A stretch of 35,604 nt of DNA from Sporosarcina cyprini (GTDB taxonomy: Bacteria; Bacillota; Bacilli; Bacillales_A; Planococcaceae), in assembly GCF_022048975.1 (NCBI RefSeq), contig NZ_JAKMHX010000004.1:1-35604 (forward strand). The letters are read 5' to 3'. Shown one piece after another: positions 1-9,012 of the stretch. Position 1 is the stretch's first letter, and every line of letters starts with the position of its first letter. The notes beneath the pieces were generated by a model that worked only from the letters and a program-made list of their open reading frames with translations, did no database searches and was not told the origin of the DNA. The translations under genes and the position numbers were made by a program.

Positions 1-440
1 GTTCCTTTCGATGATCTGGCGTTCATCCGTGTTTTCTGGCGTTCGTTTCGATGATCTGGCGTTCATCCGCGTTTTCTGGCGTTCAATTCGATTATCTGGC
101 GTTCATCCGCGTTTTCTGGCGTTCGTTTCGATGATCTGGCGTTCATCCGCGGTTTCTGGCGTTCGTTTCGATGATCTGGCGTTCATCCGTGGTTACTGGC
201 GTTCAATTCGATTATCTGGCGTTCATCCGTGGTTACTGGCGTTCAATTCGATTATCTGGCGTTCATCCGTGGTTACTGGCGTTCGTTTCGATTATCTGGC
301 GTTCATCCGCGGTTACTGGCGTTCGTTTCGATTATCTGGCGTTCATCCGTGGTTACTGGCGTTCAATTCTATTATCTGGCGTTCATCCCGTTAAATTGTC
401 GTTCGAACTGATTAATTGGGGTTCATCCATATGTAGTACC
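1..440 (+). repeat. 20-bp tandem repeat tract with 40-bp alternation (locus A)
   Basis: Twenty-two consecutive 20-bp units, each starting GTTC, run in phase from base 1; the last three are degenerate. Two unit types alternate: GTTCAATTCGATTATCTGGC-like and GTTCATCCGTGGTTACTGGC-like, so the true period is 40 bp. The tract begins at the window edge and probably continues to the left. It lies beyond the terminator of the minus-strand DUF2529 gene. All three forward frames stay open through most of it, which follows from the repeat composition and is not evidence of coding. It shares a skeleton (GATTAT, 5-7 bases, GTTC) with the tracts near 9013, 16506 and 35470. Confidence 0.95.
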
Positions 441-505
441 CATTAATAACAAATAACCCAGAATTAAAAGAAAATAGCCGTCTACGGCAGCAAGTCTTTT
501 ATTAC

Positions 506-539
506 AAATAAAACCCCACACCGCTACATCGCGATGTGG
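506..539 (-). terminator. Intrinsic terminator of the DUF2529 gene
   Basis: On the minus strand CCACATCGC, loop GATGTA and GCGGTGTGG form a 9-bp stem with one G-U pair, followed by GGTTTTATTT. It lies 16 bases past the stop codon of the minus-strand gene. Confidence 0.85.
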
Positions 540-554
540 AGTCTTCTGCTAACT

Positions 555-1073
555 TTAATCCTCGTCCGATACCATTTCGTCATAGGCCATTTTCACGGCT
601 TCATAAATGAACAACGCAGCCAAAGCGTGCGGCTGGACGATTCGTTCGCCGGTCGGGCCGGGCAACAGGCCTTTTGTTAAACCGGATGAAATATACGTGT
701 AAGCCAAATCGGAAAGCTCGTTTTGGTCATCTGCTTTCTCTCCTGCTGTCACCGCAAAAGGAATGAATTGTTCCGATAGATGCCGGGCCAATGCCAAAGC
801 GCGCTCATCTTGTGCAGATCTTGTCAGGATCCACACGCGGTCGGCCGATTGGATATCTATATCCTTCTCATAACGGACTGCCCCCTGGAACGGCTCCGCT
901 CCAAATTGGGCAGAAAGCAGGACGGCTTCCATTTCATCAAACGCGGCGAAAATAACACGTCCTTCTCCGATGGCTGCTTGAGCGAGAAGACGTGCCGTCT
1001 CTTCGATAGAGTCCTCGCCAGCTGAACCGATGCGTTGCAATAAACCGCCGATTTGGGTCGTCAATATTTTCAC
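555..1073 (-). CDS. ywjG: DUF2529 family protein (YwjG-like)
   Basis: This encodes 172 residues when started at the GTG at 1073, which has GAGGTGG at the right distance upstream; a longer frame to 1130 has no ribosome site. The protein resembles B. subtilis YwjG (DUF2529), a soluble alpha/beta protein related in fold to SIS sugar-phosphate-binding domains: a helical start (KILTTQIGGLLQRI), then a Rossmann-like body with strands such as GRVIFAAFD and DRVWILTRS. No enzymatic role is established. It is divergent from spo0F, as expected beside the spo0F-fbaA cluster, and has its own terminator. Family assignment rests on sequence resemblance and gene order. Confidence 0.8.
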   Translation of the reverse strand: MKILTTQIGGLLQRIGSAGEDSIEETARLLAQAAIGEGRVIFAAFDEMEAVLLSAQFGAEPFQGAVRYEKDIDIQSADRVWILTRSAQDERALALARHLSEQFIPFAVTAGEKADDQNELSDLAYTYISSGLTKGLLPGPTGERIVQPHALAALFIYEAVKMAYDEMVSDED

Positions 1074-1212
1074 AAATACCACCTCGCGTTTTATTATAAG
1101 ATGTCCGCTCCAAGAACCATAGCAATACATCCCGTTTTACGTGCTATGATGAGTGGATAGGGATGGTACTCACACCAGATTGTCTCAAAGCCAAGATAAT
1201 TTGCAAGAGAAA

Positions 1213-1241
1213 GAAGGATTTACTCATGTCATGTCAAATAA
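1213..1241 (+). promoter_or_regulatory. Candidate sigma-H promoter of spo0F with an overlapping Spo0A-box-like site
   Basis: GAAGGATTT at 1213-1221 fits the sigma-H -35 pattern RnAGGAwww. After 11 bases, GTCAAATAA at 1233-1241 fits the -10 pattern RnnGAATww with one mismatch. TGTCAAA at 1232-1238 also resembles a Spo0A box (TGTCRAA). B. subtilis spo0F is known to be sigma-H and Spo0A controlled. The start codon is 41 bases downstream. Confidence 0.55.
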
Positions 1242-1281
1242 GTACTATGGGGGAGTAATAGTATAAAAAGGGGTGCTTCAT

Positions 1282-1644
1282 GTGAGAAGTTTGTTAATCG
1301 TCGATGACCAAACCGGAATCAGACTATTACTCGAAGAGGTCTTTAAGCGGGAGGGGTTTGATACGCGGCTTGCAGCAAACGGGGCAGAGGCACTTCAATC
1401 CGTAGAAGAGAAAAAACCGGATTGTGTATTGTTGGACATGAAAATGCCTGGCATGGACGGAATTGAAGTGTTGAAGCGGATCAAAAAAGGATGGCCGGAT
1501 GTTCCGGTGATTATGATGACAGCCTATGGGGAAATTGAACTGACGGAAAATGCCATCGATCTGGGGGCAGCGAAGTATTTTACGAAGCCCTTTAATATTT
1601 ACGAAGTACGCGATGCCGTTCTCGGAATGTTTGAGCAGGATTGA
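1282..1644 (+). CDS. spo0F: Sporulation phosphorelay response regulator Spo0F
   Basis: This is a 120-residue single-domain receiver. It accepts phosphate from sporulation sensor kinases and passes it to Spo0B and on to Spo0A. The receiver residues are all visible: acidic pair D8-D9, phospho-acceptor D52 in VLLDMKMPG, T80 in IMMTAYGE, and K102 in FTKPF. There is no output domain, as in the 124-residue B. subtilis protein. I chose the GTG at 1282, which is preceded by AAAAGGGG; a GTG at 1273 would overlap that ribosome site. It sits between the divergent DUF2529 gene and fbaA, the conserved Bacillales order, and is followed by its own terminator. Confidence 0.95.
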   Translation: MRSLLIVDDQTGIRLLLEEVFKREGFDTRLAANGAEALQSVEEKKPDCVLLDMKMPGMDGIEVLKRIKKGWPDVPVIMMTAYGEIELTENAIDLGAAKYFTKPFNIYEVRDAVLGMFEQD

Positions 1645-1710
1645 TCAGCCGCAAATGGGCGTTCAGTCTTTTTATTGAAAACGACAAATAGACATGAAAC
1701 CAATGCAAAC

Positions 1711-1739
1711 ACGGACAGTAGTAAATACTGTCTGTTTTT
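1711..1739 (+). terminator. Intrinsic terminator after spo0F
   Basis: ACGGACAGTA, loop GTAAA and TACTGTCTGT form a 10-bp stem with one G-U pair, followed by TTTTTG. It separates spo0F from fbaA. Confidence 0.9.
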
Positions 1740-1814
1740 GTTATGATTAATGAGGTAAATAACGTGAATGATACACTTTATAACAAAGTTCATTTATCCA
1801 AAGGAGGAAATTCC

Positions 1815-2672
1815 ATGGCACTCGTTTCAATGAAGGAAATGATGATCAAAGGAAAAAAAGAAGGGTACGCAATCGGTCAGTTCAATTTGAACAACCTTGA
1901 ATATGCACAGGCGATTCTTCAAGCTGCGGAAGAAGAAAAATCTCCTGTCATTCTGGGAGTTTCAGAAGGGGCCGGCCGTTACATGGGAGGCTTCACAACT
2001 GTCGTCAACATGGTGAAAGGCTTGATGCATGATTATAACATCACGGTTCCAGTCGCTATCCATCTTGACCATGGTTCCAGCTTTGAAAAATGCAAAGAGG
2101 CGATCGATGCAGGATTCACTTCCGTCATGATCGATGCTTCCTCGAAACCTTTGGAAGAAAATATAGCAATTACGAAGCAAGTTGTGGAATACGCACATGC
2201 AAAAGGAGTGTCCGTCGAAGCAGAATTGGGCGTCGTGGGCGGCCAGGAAGATGATGTGGTAGCAGACGGCGTCATCTACGCAGACCCTGCAGAATGCAAG
2301 CAGCTTGTGGACGAGACAGGCATTGATTGCCTAGCTCCGGCACTTGGTTCAGTTCATGGACCGTATAAAGGTGAACCGAATCTCGGCTTCAAAGAGATGG
2401 AAGAAATTTCGGGACAATCCGATTTGCCACTTGTTTTGCACGGTGGTACTGGCATCCCGACAAAAGATATCCAACGCGCCATTTCGCTTGGAACAGCAAA
2501 AATTAATGTCAACACGGAAAATCAAATCGAGGGCACAAAAGCGGTCCGCGAAGTGTTGAAATCGGATCAGGACGTATATGATCCACGTAAATACTTGGCG
2601 CCAATGCGCGATGCCATCAAAAAGACCGTTATCGGCAAAATGCGTGAATTCGGTAGCTCGCAAAAAGCATAA
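1815..2672 (+). CDS. fbaA: Class II fructose-1,6-bisphosphate aldolase
   Basis: The 285-residue enzyme cleaves fructose 1,6-bisphosphate to dihydroxyacetone phosphate and glyceraldehyde 3-phosphate, and works in reverse in gluconeogenesis. Class II features are present: the zinc-ligand region AIHLDHGSS, the acidic strand [16 protein letters not shown], the second zinc-histidine segment GSVHGPYKG, and the phosphate-binding loop VLHGGTGIP. The start at ATG 1815 is fixed by AAGGAGGA at 1801-1808; the open frame extends further upstream without a ribosome site. A terminator-like hairpin follows. It shares a neighbourhood with fsa and glpX, which act on related sugar phosphates. Confidence 0.97.
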   Translation: MALVSMKEMMIKGKKEGYAIGQFNLNNLEYAQAILQAAEEEKSPVILGVSEGAGRYMGGFTTVVNMVKGLMHDYNITVPVAIHLDHGSSFEKCKEAIDAGFTSVMIDASSKPLEENIAITKQVVEYAHAKGVSVEAELGVVGGQEDDVVADGVIYADPAECKQLVDETGIDCLAPALGSVHGPYKGEPNLGFKEMEEISGQSDLPLVLHGGTGIPTKDIQRAISLGTAKINVNTENQIEGTKAVREVLKSDQDVYDPRKYLAPMRDAIKKTVIGKMREFGSSQKA

Positions 2673-2690
2673 GCGAATCTAAAAATAGGA

Positions 2691-2723
2691 GGAGAAGCAT
2701 CATGGGGTGCATTCTCCTTCTTT
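2691..2723 (+). terminator. Terminator-like hairpin after fbaA
   Basis: GGAGAAGCA and TGCATTCTCC pair with one bulged A, followed by TTCTTT. The U-tract is interrupted, so this may be a partial terminator that lets some transcription continue into the aldolase/transaldolase gene. Confidence 0.65.
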
Positions 2724-2779
2724 ACCATCAGGATTCATTTTCAGAACAATCATGAGAATTCAACAAGGAGGATTATGGA

Positions 2780-3427
2780 ATGAAGTTTTTTATTGATACA
2801 GCGAATTTTGAAGAGATTAAGGAAGCACACAGTTGGGGCATTCTATCGGGAGTGACGACAAACCCTTCACTCGTTGCGAAGGAGAATGTTTCATTCCATG
2901 ACCGTTTACGTGAAATTACAGCGCTAGTGCCTGGGTCTGTCAGTGCGGAAGTGATCGCGCTAGATGCGGAAGGCATGATCAAGGAAGGCCGCGAACTTGC
3001 GAAAATCGCACCGAATATTACAGTGAAATTGCCAATGACGCATGAAGGATTGAAAGCATGTTCTGTGTTCTCCCAAGAAGGCATCAAAACGAATGTAACA
3101 CTTATTTTTAGTGCCAACCAAGCGCTTTTGGCTGCGCGTGCAGGAGCTACATACGTATCGCCATTCCTTGGCAGACTCGACGATATCGGCCAGGAAGGGA
3201 TTCAGCTGATCAGTACGATTGCGGACATCTTCACAATTCATGACATCGATACGGAAATTATTGCGGCATCCATCCGTGGGCCTCAGCATATTACCGACGC
3301 AGCACTTGCAGGTGCACATATTGCAACAACTCCATTCAAGGTGCTACAGCAATTATTCCATCATCCGCTGACGGATAAAGGGATCGAACAGTTTCTAAAG
3401 GATTGGGAAGCAAGAGGACATAAGTGA
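2780..3427 (+). CDS. fsa: Fructose-6-phosphate aldolase / transaldolase-like protein (YwjH/TalC subfamily)
   Basis: The 215-residue protein matches the short transaldolase/FSA subfamily, a TIM barrel that forms a Schiff base with its sugar-phosphate substrate. Visible signatures are the N-terminal [15 protein letters not shown] at residues 24-31, the Schiff-base lysine K83 in ITVKLPMT, and the downstream TNVTLIFS. Sequence alone does not separate fructose-6-phosphate aldolase from true transaldolase activity; the B. subtilis orthologue at this position is usually called transaldolase. ATG 2780 follows AAGGAGG. It ends 20 bases before murA, so the two are probably co-transcribed. Confidence 0.92.
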   Translation: MKFFIDTANFEEIKEAHSWGILSGVTTNPSLVAKENVSFHDRLREITALVPGSVSAEVIALDAEGMIKEGRELAKIAPNITVKLPMTHEGLKACSVFSQEGIKTNVTLIFSANQALLAARAGATYVSPFLGRLDDIGQEGIQLISTIADIFTIHDIDTEIIAASIRGPQHITDAALAGAHIATTPFKVLQQLFHHPLTDKGIEQFLKDWEARGHK

Positions 3428-3447
3428 TTTACCAAAAGGAGACAGTA

Positions 3448-4725
3448 ATGGACGTTTACAAAATCAAAGGCGGGAAGCCTTTACGCGGTAAGATAAAGGT
3501 CAGTGGAGCTAAAAATAGCGCGGTCGCCCTGATTCCGGCTTCCATCCTGGCATCTTCTCCTGTAACGATTGAAGGACTCCCTGAAATCTCGGATGTGTTC
3601 ACATTGCAGACACTCCTGGAGGATATTGGTGGACAGGTTGAATTCAGCGGCGGCAAAATGGTCATCGATCCACGTGAAATGGTGGCCATGCCGATGCCGA
3701 ACGGGAACGTCAAAAAACTTCGTGCTTCCTATTATTTGATGGGCGCGATGCTTGGCCGTTTCAAGCATGCTGCCATCGGCCTGCCGGGCGGCTGCCATTT
3801 AGGTCCGCGTCCGATCGATCAGCATATCAAAGGATTTGAAGCACTTGGTGCGAAAGTGACAAATGAACACGGGGCCATCTACTTACGGGCAGATGAACTG
3901 CGCGGTGCCAAGATTTATTTGGATGTTGTCAGCGTCGGAGCCACGATCAATATCATGCTGGCAGCTGTGCTTGCAAAAGGGCGCACCGTCATTGAAAACG
4001 CGGCAAAGGAACCGGAAATCATTGATGTGGCCACTCTGCTGTCCAATATGGGCGCCAAGATCAAAGGTGCGGGCACCAATGTCATCCGGATCGATGGCGT
4101 GGAGCAACTGAATGGAACGAAGCATACGATCATTCCAGACCGGATTGAAGCGGGGACGTTCATGATCATGGCAGCCGCTGCCGGCGACGGGATTACGATT
4201 GATAATGTGATTCCACTGCATGTGGAAGCGTTGACGGCGAAATTGCGTGAAATGGGTGTCGAAGTCGAGGAAGGGGAAGAACAGATTTTCATTCCGAAAA
4301 CTGAGAAACTCCAAGCGGTTGACGTCAAGACGCTTGTCTATCCAGGTTTCCCAACGGATCTTCAGCAGCCGTTTTCCGTTTTGCTCACACAGGCGGCCGG
4401 CTCATCCGTCGTGACGGACACGATTTACTCGGCCCGCTTTAAGCAGATCGATGAATTGCGCCGCATGAATGCGGACAGCCGGGTGGAAGGCCAATCAGTC
4501 ATCTTGTCAGGACCGACCAAGCTGGAAGCGGCAACAGTCCGGGCGTCCGATTTGCGCGCAGGTGCTGCACTAGTCATTGCAGGGCTTGTGGCAAACGGAG
4601 AAACAGAAATTCAGGAAATCCAGCATATTGAACGCGGTTATGGCTCGTTAATTGAAAAGCTGCAGGGCATTGGGGCGGATATTTGGAAGGAGACGGTTCC
4701 GGAAGAAGCCGTCGTGAAAGAATAA
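3448..4725 (+). CDS. murA: UDP-N-acetylglucosamine 1-carboxyvinyltransferase (MurA2/MurAB type)
   Basis: This 425-residue enzyme transfers enolpyruvate from PEP to UDP-GlcNAc, the first committed step of peptidoglycan synthesis. Visible catalytic features are K22-N23 in SGAKNS, the PEP-binding and fosfomycin-target cysteine C116 in [12 protein letters not shown], and GFPTDLQ late in the protein. ATG 3448 is preceded by AAAAGGAG; an in-frame GTG at 3424 overlaps the fsa stop and lacks a ribosome site. The position between fsa and glpX matches B. subtilis murAB (murZ), the secondary paralogue. A second MurA (32321-33616) is in the same window, so the cell has the usual Firmicute pair. Confidence 0.96.
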   Translation: MDVYKIKGGKPLRGKIKVSGAKNSAVALIPASILASSPVTIEGLPEISDVFTLQTLLEDIGGQVEFSGGKMVIDPREMVAMPMPNGNVKKLRASYYLMGAMLGRFKHAAIGLPGGCHLGPRPIDQHIKGFEALGAKVTNEHGAIYLRADELRGAKIYLDVVSVGATINIMLAAVLAKGRTVIENAAKEPEIIDVATLLSNMGAKIKGAGTNVIRIDGVEQLNGTKHTIIPDRIEAGTFMIMAAAAGDGITIDNVIPLHVEALTAKLREMGVEVEEGEEQIFIPKTEKLQAVDVKTLVYPGFPTDLQQPFSVLLTQAAGSSVVTDTIYSARFKQIDELRRMNADSRVEGQSVILSGPTKLEAATVRASDLRAGAALVIAGLVANGETEIQEIQHIERGYGSLIEKLQGIGADIWKETVPEEAVVKE

Positions 4726-4759
4726 ATAGCATAGCATCATGAGAAATGGTGTAACGCAA

Positions 4760-4831
4760 TTGATTCAGGAAGACCGTATTGTGCTATACTATTAGATGAC
4801 AAAACTTACGGATTGGATCAATAGACCGTAA
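4760..4831 (+). promoter_or_regulatory. Candidate glpX promoter with a downstream inverted repeat
   Basis: TATACT at 4785-4790 is preceded by TG one base upstream (extended -10). TTGATT at 4760-4765 could be a -35, but the 19-bp spacer is long. Just past the expected start, TTACGG (4806-4811) and CCGTAA (4826-4831) form an inverted repeat with a 14-bp gap, which could be an operator or a weak leader hairpin. No regulator is identified. Confidence 0.45.
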
Positions 4832-4851
4832 ACCCGGGAGGAACACTTACA

Positions 4852-5811
4852 ATGGAACGCAGTTTATCGATGGAATTAGTACGTGTAACAGAGGCGGCGG
4901 CAGTATCAGCTTCCCGCTGGATGGGACGCGGGTTAAAAAATGAAGCGGATGATGCCGCAACAACCGCGATGCGCACTGTGTTCGATACGATACCGATGCA
5001 AGGAGTCGTAGTGATCGGTGAAGGGGAAATGGATGAAGCGCCGATGCTTTATATCGGTGAAGAACTAGGGATGGGTCACGGACCGGCAGTGGATGTCGCA
5101 GTCGACCCGCTCGAAGGAACGAACATTGTCGCATCAGGCGGATGGAATGCTTTGGCGGTTATTGCAATTGCAGACCGAGGCAATCTATTGCATGCGCCAG
5201 ATATGTATATGAATAAAATCGCAGTCGGCCCAGAATCAGTCGGCAAAGTAGATATCGACGCATCTGTCACCGACAATTTGCGTGCAGTCGCGAAGGCGAA
5301 GAACAAAGATATCGAAGATGTAGTCGCCACGATCCTTCATCGGGACCGTCACTCGAAAATCGTGGAAGAAATCCGCGCTGCGGGTGCGAGAATTAAACTC
5401 ATTAACGATGGGGATGTCGCAGCTGCCATTAACACGGCATTCGATGACACCGGCGTCGACATTTTATTCGGCTTAGGCGGAGCACCGGAAGGCGTTATCG
5501 CAGCAGTCGGCTTGAAATGTCTCGGAGGAGAAATCCAAGGACGTCTCGTGCCAACGAGCGACGCAGAAGTGGAACGATGCAAGAAAATGGGTATCGACAT
5601 TAACCGAGTACTTCGCATGGAAGACCTCGTCAAAGGGGATGACGCCATTTTCGCAGCAACGGGCGTTACAGATGGCGAATTGCTTCGTGGAGTCCGCTTC
5701 ACAGGCGGCTACAGCGAAACTCATTCGCTCGTCATGCGTTCCAAATCAGGAACCATCCGCTTCGTCGAAGGACGTCACAGCATGCAGAAGAAACCGAAAC
5801 TGGTGCTTTGA
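4852..5811 (+). CDS. glpX: Class II fructose-1,6-bisphosphatase GlpX
   Basis: The 319-residue protein hydrolyses fructose 1,6-bisphosphate to fructose 6-phosphate in gluconeogenesis. It belongs to the lithium-sensitive phosphatase superfamily; visible signatures are the metal-binding [12 protein letters not shown] and DPLEGTN, plus a glycine-rich GLGGAPEG near the sugar-binding region. ATG 4852 follows GGGAGGAA. Its position between murA2 and rho is the conserved B. subtilis ywjI position. It probably has its own promoter just upstream, with possible read-through from murA2, because I see no terminator between them. Confidence 0.96.
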   Translation: MERSLSMELVRVTEAAAVSASRWMGRGLKNEADDAATTAMRTVFDTIPMQGVVVIGEGEMDEAPMLYIGEELGMGHGPAVDVAVDPLEGTNIVASGGWNALAVIAIADRGNLLHAPDMYMNKIAVGPESVGKVDIDASVTDNLRAVAKAKNKDIEDVVATILHRDRHSKIVEEIRAAGARIKLINDGDVAAAINTAFDDTGVDILFGLGGAPEGVIAAVGLKCLGGEIQGRLVPTSDAEVERCKKMGIDINRVLRMEDLVKGDDAIFAATGVTDGELLRGVRFTGGYSETHSLVMRSKSGTIRFVEGRHSMQKKPKLVL

Positions 5812-5884
5812 TTAAACGAAAAAGACATAAGGTACGAGTTATCCACGGTAGACTCTTAGGAATTTCCTAGATAACAACCTCAAC

Positions 5885-5906
5885 TGCCCGGCTTTCTGGC
5901 CGGGCA
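5885..5906 (+). terminator. GC-rich hairpin between glpX and rho
   Basis: TGCCCGGC, loop TTTCTG and GCCGGGCA form a perfect 8-bp stem, followed only by AACTTCT. It resembles a terminator with a poor U-tract. It lies in the rho leader, a region where B. subtilis rho is known to be autoregulated, so an attenuation role is possible but not shown. Confidence 0.6.
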
Positions 5907-5987
5907 AACTTCTATGAAAAGGATCGCCTACCCAACTGCAACAACCTCACATAACCTATCAATTAAAAAAAGAGTGGTGCCAAACTT

Positions 5988-7271
5988 ATGACAGTAATGA
6001 CAATCGCTGAACTGGAGAATATGACGCTGAAAGAGTTGTATTCATTAGCCAGGCAGTACAAGATCACGTATTATGGCAAGCTGACGAAAAAAGAGCTCAT
6101 TTTTGCTATTTTGAAAACAAGAGCAGAACAAGAAGGCTTTTTCTTCATGGAAGGGGTTTTGGAAATCATCCAATCGGAAGGATACGGATTCTTACGTCCA
6201 ATCAACTATTCTCCGAGTTCGGAAGATATCTATATTTCAGCTTCCCAAATTCGTAGATTCGACCTTCGGAATGGGGATAAAGTAACAGGGAAAGTCCGTC
6301 CGCCAAAAGAAAATGAGCGATATTATGGACTGCTCCAAGTCGAAGCGGTAAACGGGGAAGACCCAGAAGTTGCACGGGAGCGCGTTCATTTCCCGGCGCT
6401 CACGCCTTTATATCCAGACCGTCACATTAAACTGGAGACAACGCCAAACAAATTATCCACACGGATTATGGATCTTGTTTCTCCGGTCGGTTTCGGCCAG
6501 CGGGGATTGATTGTGGCACCGCCAAAAGCCGGAAAGACGATGCTGTTGAAGGAGATTGCCAATGCAATCACAACAAACCATCCGGATGCGGAATTGATTG
6601 TGCTGTTAATTGATGAACGTCCGGAAGAGGTAACGGACATCGAACGATCCGTGAAAGCGGATGTTGTCAGCTCGACGTTTGACGAGGTGCCAGAAAACCA
6701 CGTCAAAGTGGCGGAACTTGTACTTGAACGGGCGATGCGCCTCGTGGAACATAAACGGGACGTCGTCATTTTGATGGACTCCATTACACGTCTGGCAAGA
6801 GCGTATAACCTTGTCATTCCGCCAAGCGGACGTACCCTTTCCGGGGGGATCGACCCGGCGGCATTCCACCGTCCGAAACGGTTCTTCGGGGCAGCGCGTA
6901 ACTTGGAGGAAGGCGGCAGCTTGACTATTCTGGCTACGGCATTGATTGATACAGGCTCCCGGATGGATGAGGTCATTTATGAGGAATTCAAAGGGACGGG
7001 CAACATGGAGCTGCATCTCGACAGAAGCCTTGCCGAACGCCGTATCTTCCCTGCGCTCGATATTCGCAGATCTGGAACGAGGAAAGAGGAATTGCTTATT
7101 CCTTCCGAACAGTTGGAGAAGCTGTGGGCGATCCGAAAGACATTCTCCGACGCACCCGATTTTGCGGAGCGTTTCTTGAAAAAGCTTCGGCAATCCAAGT
7201 CGAACGAAGAGTTTTTCGAGAAGCTCAATGAAGAAATGAAAGCCCATCGCAATGGCAAAGGGTTGCTCTAA
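5988..7271 (+). CDS. rho: Transcription termination factor Rho
   Basis: This 427-residue hexameric RNA-dependent ATPase releases transcripts from RNA polymerase. Domains in order: an N-terminal helical region (residues 1-48), the primary RNA-binding cold-shock-like domain (about 50-120, with GYGFLR at 65-70), and the RecA-type ATPase with Walker A APPKAGKT at 177-184, the DERPEEVTD segment and Walker [11 protein letters not shown]. The C-terminal RNA-translocation region is intact. There is no large N-terminal insertion of the sort seen in actinobacterial Rho. ATG 5988 is used; ATG 5997 is an alternative, and the upstream AGAGTGG is only a modest ribosome site. A perfect DnaA box happens to lie at 6453-6461. 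Confidence 0.97.
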   Translation: MTVMTIAELENMTLKELYSLARQYKITYYGKLTKKELIFAILKTRAEQEGFFFMEGVLEIIQSEGYGFLRPINYSPSSEDIYISASQIRRFDLRNGDKVTGKVRPPKENERYYGLLQVEAVNGEDPEVARERVHFPALTPLYPDRHIKLETTPNKLSTRIMDLVSPVGFGQRGLIVAPPKAGKTMLLKEIANAITTNHPDAELIVLLIDERPEEVTDIERSVKADVVSSTFDEVPENHVKVAELVLERAMRLVEHKRDVVILMDSITRLARAYNLVIPPSGRTLSGGIDPAAFHRPKRFFGAARNLEEGGSLTILATALIDTGSRMDEVIYEEFKGTGNMELHLDRSLAERRIFPALDIRRSGTRKEELLIPSEQLEKLWAIRKTFSDAPDFAERFLKKLRQSKSNEEFFEKLNEEMKAHRNGKGLL

Positions 7272-7298
7272 TCGGAAATATTTTTTCGAATCAACTAG

Positions 7299-7327
7299 TT
7301 GCATGCGGACACCTGTTTTGATATACT
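7299..7327 (+). promoter_or_regulatory. Sigma-A promoter of rpmE
   Basis: TTGCAT (7299-7304), a 17-bp spacer and TATACT (7322-7327) give near-consensus spacing. Transcription would start near 7334, leaving a leader of about 150 bases before rpmE. Confidence 0.75.
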
Positions 7328-7333
7328 CTTAGA

Positions 7334-7484
7334 GTATGGTTTCGACCATCTGCTGCATATACGGCTGGCATATCGGGCCGTGTAAGGCATCAGTCTTATA
7401 AATTTGTTGCCAATCTTCATGGATTGGACAACCCCTACAATAATACTCTGTTCCAGATGGTTCAGGGCGAGAGGAGAGAGACCG
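7334..7484 (+). promoter_or_regulatory. Structured leader of rpmE, possible L31 autoregulatory leader
   Basis: Between the rpmE promoter and start codon there is a stem ACGGC/GCCGT (about 7363-7383) and a hairpin at 7406-7432, where GTTG plus CCAATC pair with GATTGG, a bulged A and CAAC. CCCT/AGGG around 7433-7470 may form a further helix near the ribosome site. Ribosomal protein genes in Firmicutes often bind their own leaders, and an L31 leader class has been described; I cannot match this one to it base by base. Confidence 0.4.
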
Positions 7485-7697
7485 ATGAGAGCAGGAATTC
7501 ATCCAAATTACAAACTTTCAAAAGTAACTTGTTCATGTGGTAACACATTCGAAACAGGTTCTGTAAAAGAAGACATCCGTGTCGAAGTTTGTTCAGAATG
7601 CCACCCATTCTACACTGGACGCCAAAAATTCGCTGCAGCGGACGGCCGTGTCGACCGCTTCAACAAAAAATATGGCATCAAAGAAGAAGGCCAATAA
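7485..7697 (+). CDS. rpmE: 50S ribosomal protein L31, zinc-binding (C+) type
   Basis: This 70-residue protein sits at the 50S/30S bridge region. It has the zinc-binding cysteines CSC near residue 17 and CSEC near residue 37, which mark the C+ form that is made when zinc is sufficient; the zinc-free paralogue (ytiA type) is not in the window. ATG 7485 is preceded by GAGAGGAGAGAG. The open frame extends 81 bases further upstream through the leader, but that extension has no family similarity. Its own promoter and a strong terminator make it monocistronic. Confidence 0.96.
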   Translation: MRAGIHPNYKLSKVTCSCGNTFETGSVKEDIRVEVCSECHPFYTGRQKFAAADGRVDRFNKKYGIKEEGQ

Positions 7698-7712
7698 TAA
7701 GCTCGACATTAC

Positions 7713-7757
7713 AAAATCCGTCGTGTGCCTACGCACATGGCGGATTTTTGATTTTGT
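7713..7757 (+). terminator. Intrinsic terminator after rpmE
   Basis: AAATCCG…CGGATTT closes a stem that also contains GTGTGC…GCACAT, followed by TTGATTTTG. It lies 16 bases past the stop codon. Confidence 0.92.
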
Positions 7758-7838
7758 CTGGAGAGCGAAAAAATTGGAAGCGAAAGAAAACACGAATATG
7801 ACAAAATAAATGCAAGTATTGAGGGAAAATAATTTCAT

Positions 7839-8004
7839 TTATCCACAAACTATGCACAGAAATATGCACATTTTTTAAAACCATACCAACAATTTATTCA
7901 CAATTAGAAGTAGGTTACTCACAACGTTATCCACATTACCGGTTTTATCGTAAAGTTATCCACAAACAAAGGGAGAATTGGTCGGGAAAACAGGCTTATC
8001 CACA
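7839..8004 (+). promoter_or_regulatory. DnaA-box cluster between rpmE and tdk
   Basis: Five sites match TTWTNCACA: 7839-7847, 7894-7902, 7927-7935, 7956-7964 and 7996-8004; four of them are the perfect TTATCCACA. Three further sites differ at one base: 7850-7858, 7862-7870 and 7915-7923. All eight point the same way. The stretch is AT-rich and codes for nothing. Such density implies DnaA binding; likely roles are titration of DnaA or regulation of tdk. No dnaA or dnaN gene lies here, so it is not the main origin as far as this window shows. Confidence 0.85.
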
Positions 8005-8121
8005 TAACATATTCCTCGCGCAAAGAAAAGACGTCAATTCAAAATGATTTTCGGGTATGATATACATTCGACAACTAATGACAGACAACGATACATATTA
8101 AGCGACTGGAAGGGGAACGAC

Positions 8122-8727
8122 ATGTACGTAACAATGCAAGGCGGATGGATAGAAGTGATTTGTGGCAGCATGTTCTCGGGGAAATCAGAAGAATTGATCC
8201 GGCGCGTGCGGCGGGCTCAATTTGCAAAGCAGAAGATCGCAGTCTTCAAACCGGCCATCGATGACCGGTATAGCGAAGAAGCCGTCGTCAGCCATAACGG
8301 GTCAACTGTGATTGCGACACCAGTCGCCCATTCATGTGAAATAAAAGAATACATTTCAGAAGACTTAGACGTCATTGCGATTGACGAAGCTCAATTTTTT
8401 GACGAAGCCATCGTCGACATTGTCACGGAACTGGCGGACGAAGGATTCCGCGTCATCGTAGCAGGACTCGACCAAGACTTCCGCGGCGAACCATTCGGCC
8501 CGATGCCCCGCCTCATGGCCATCGCCGAAAATGTCACCAAACTACAAGCCGTCTGCACCGTCTGCGGATCTCCCGCAAGCCGGACCCAACGACTTATCAA
8601 CGGCAAACCGGCAGGCTACGACGATCCGATCATCCTCGTCGGTGCTTCCGAAGCATACGAAGCCCGTTGCCGCAAACACCACGAAGTCCCAAGCGGCGTC
8701 ACCGCTGCCAAGCAGCTAATCGAATAG
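8122..8727 (+). CDS. tdk: Thymidine kinase (type II)
   Basis: This 201-residue cytosolic enzyme phosphorylates thymidine to dTMP for DNA precursor salvage. Visible are the P-loop GSMFSGKS at residues 15-22, the catalytic glutamate E89 in [10 protein letters not shown], the C-terminal zinc ligands (CTVCG, and later RCRKHH) and the thymidine-binding lasso region. The start ATG 8122 follows GGAAGGGG; the longer frame from 8044 has no ribosome site and would add 26 unrelated residues. It follows a DnaA-box cluster, which may tie its expression to replication (inference). A terminator follows immediately. Confidence 0.96.
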   Translation: MYVTMQGGWIEVICGSMFSGKSEELIRRVRRAQFAKQKIAVFKPAIDDRYSEEAVVSHNGSTVIATPVAHSCEIKEYISEDLDVIAIDEAQFFDEAIVDIVTELADEGFRVIVAGLDQDFRGEPFGPMPRLMAIAENVTKLQAVCTVCGSPASRTQRLINGKPAGYDDPIILVGASEAYEARCRKHHEVPSGVTAAKQLIE

Positions 8728-8735
8728 AATGAAAC

Positions 8736-8771
8736 AGCAACTTAATCCATGGGGGTTGGGTTGCTTTTTTT
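8736..8771 (+). terminator. Intrinsic terminator after tdk
   Basis: AGCAAC…GTTGCT with an inner AATCC/GGGTT helix is followed by seven T. It starts 9 bases past the tdk stop. Confidence 0.88.
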
Positions 8772-9012
8772 GTGGGATTTTGGGGAGGGTAGATGGGGTG
8801 GTGGTTTTTCAATGCTAGCCGGCGTATAGAAGCCTCTCTTTATTAATTAAGACCTGATACGATACAACACCGTGGAAATCAACCGTTGATTTGTGAAGGG
8901 CATTTAGCGCGAAATGGGAAGTTTTTCATCTACTATTTTGCCGCGAATTTTTTATTTCCCGTACCAAGTGCTACTGCCTATGTAAAGTGTAAACAAATAA
9001 ACCTGCCCGCGT
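8772..9012. other. Intergenic stretch without recognisable genes
   Basis: There is no supported gene, RNA or promoter here. It lies between the tdk terminator and repeat locus B. A short open frame crosses into the repeats but has no ribosome site and no family resemblance. Confidence 0.6.

Noticed and set aside
1..440. CRISPR array
   Set aside because: The units are directly abutting 20-mers of two alternating types with no unique spacers, and no cas gene is present.
11..446. Repeat-encoded proteins of 60-127 residues in locus A
   Set aside because: All three frames are open because of repeat composition; there is no ribosome site and no family resemblance, and the 40-bp period is not a multiple of three.
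6453..6461. DnaA box inside rho
   Set aside because: It is a single isolated consensus site, which is expected by chance or of minor effect.
7839..8004. Main chromosomal origin
   Set aside because: No dnaA, dnaN or other origin genes are nearby and there is no clear AT-rich unwinding element with DnaA-trio repeats; a titration or regulatory cluster is more likely.
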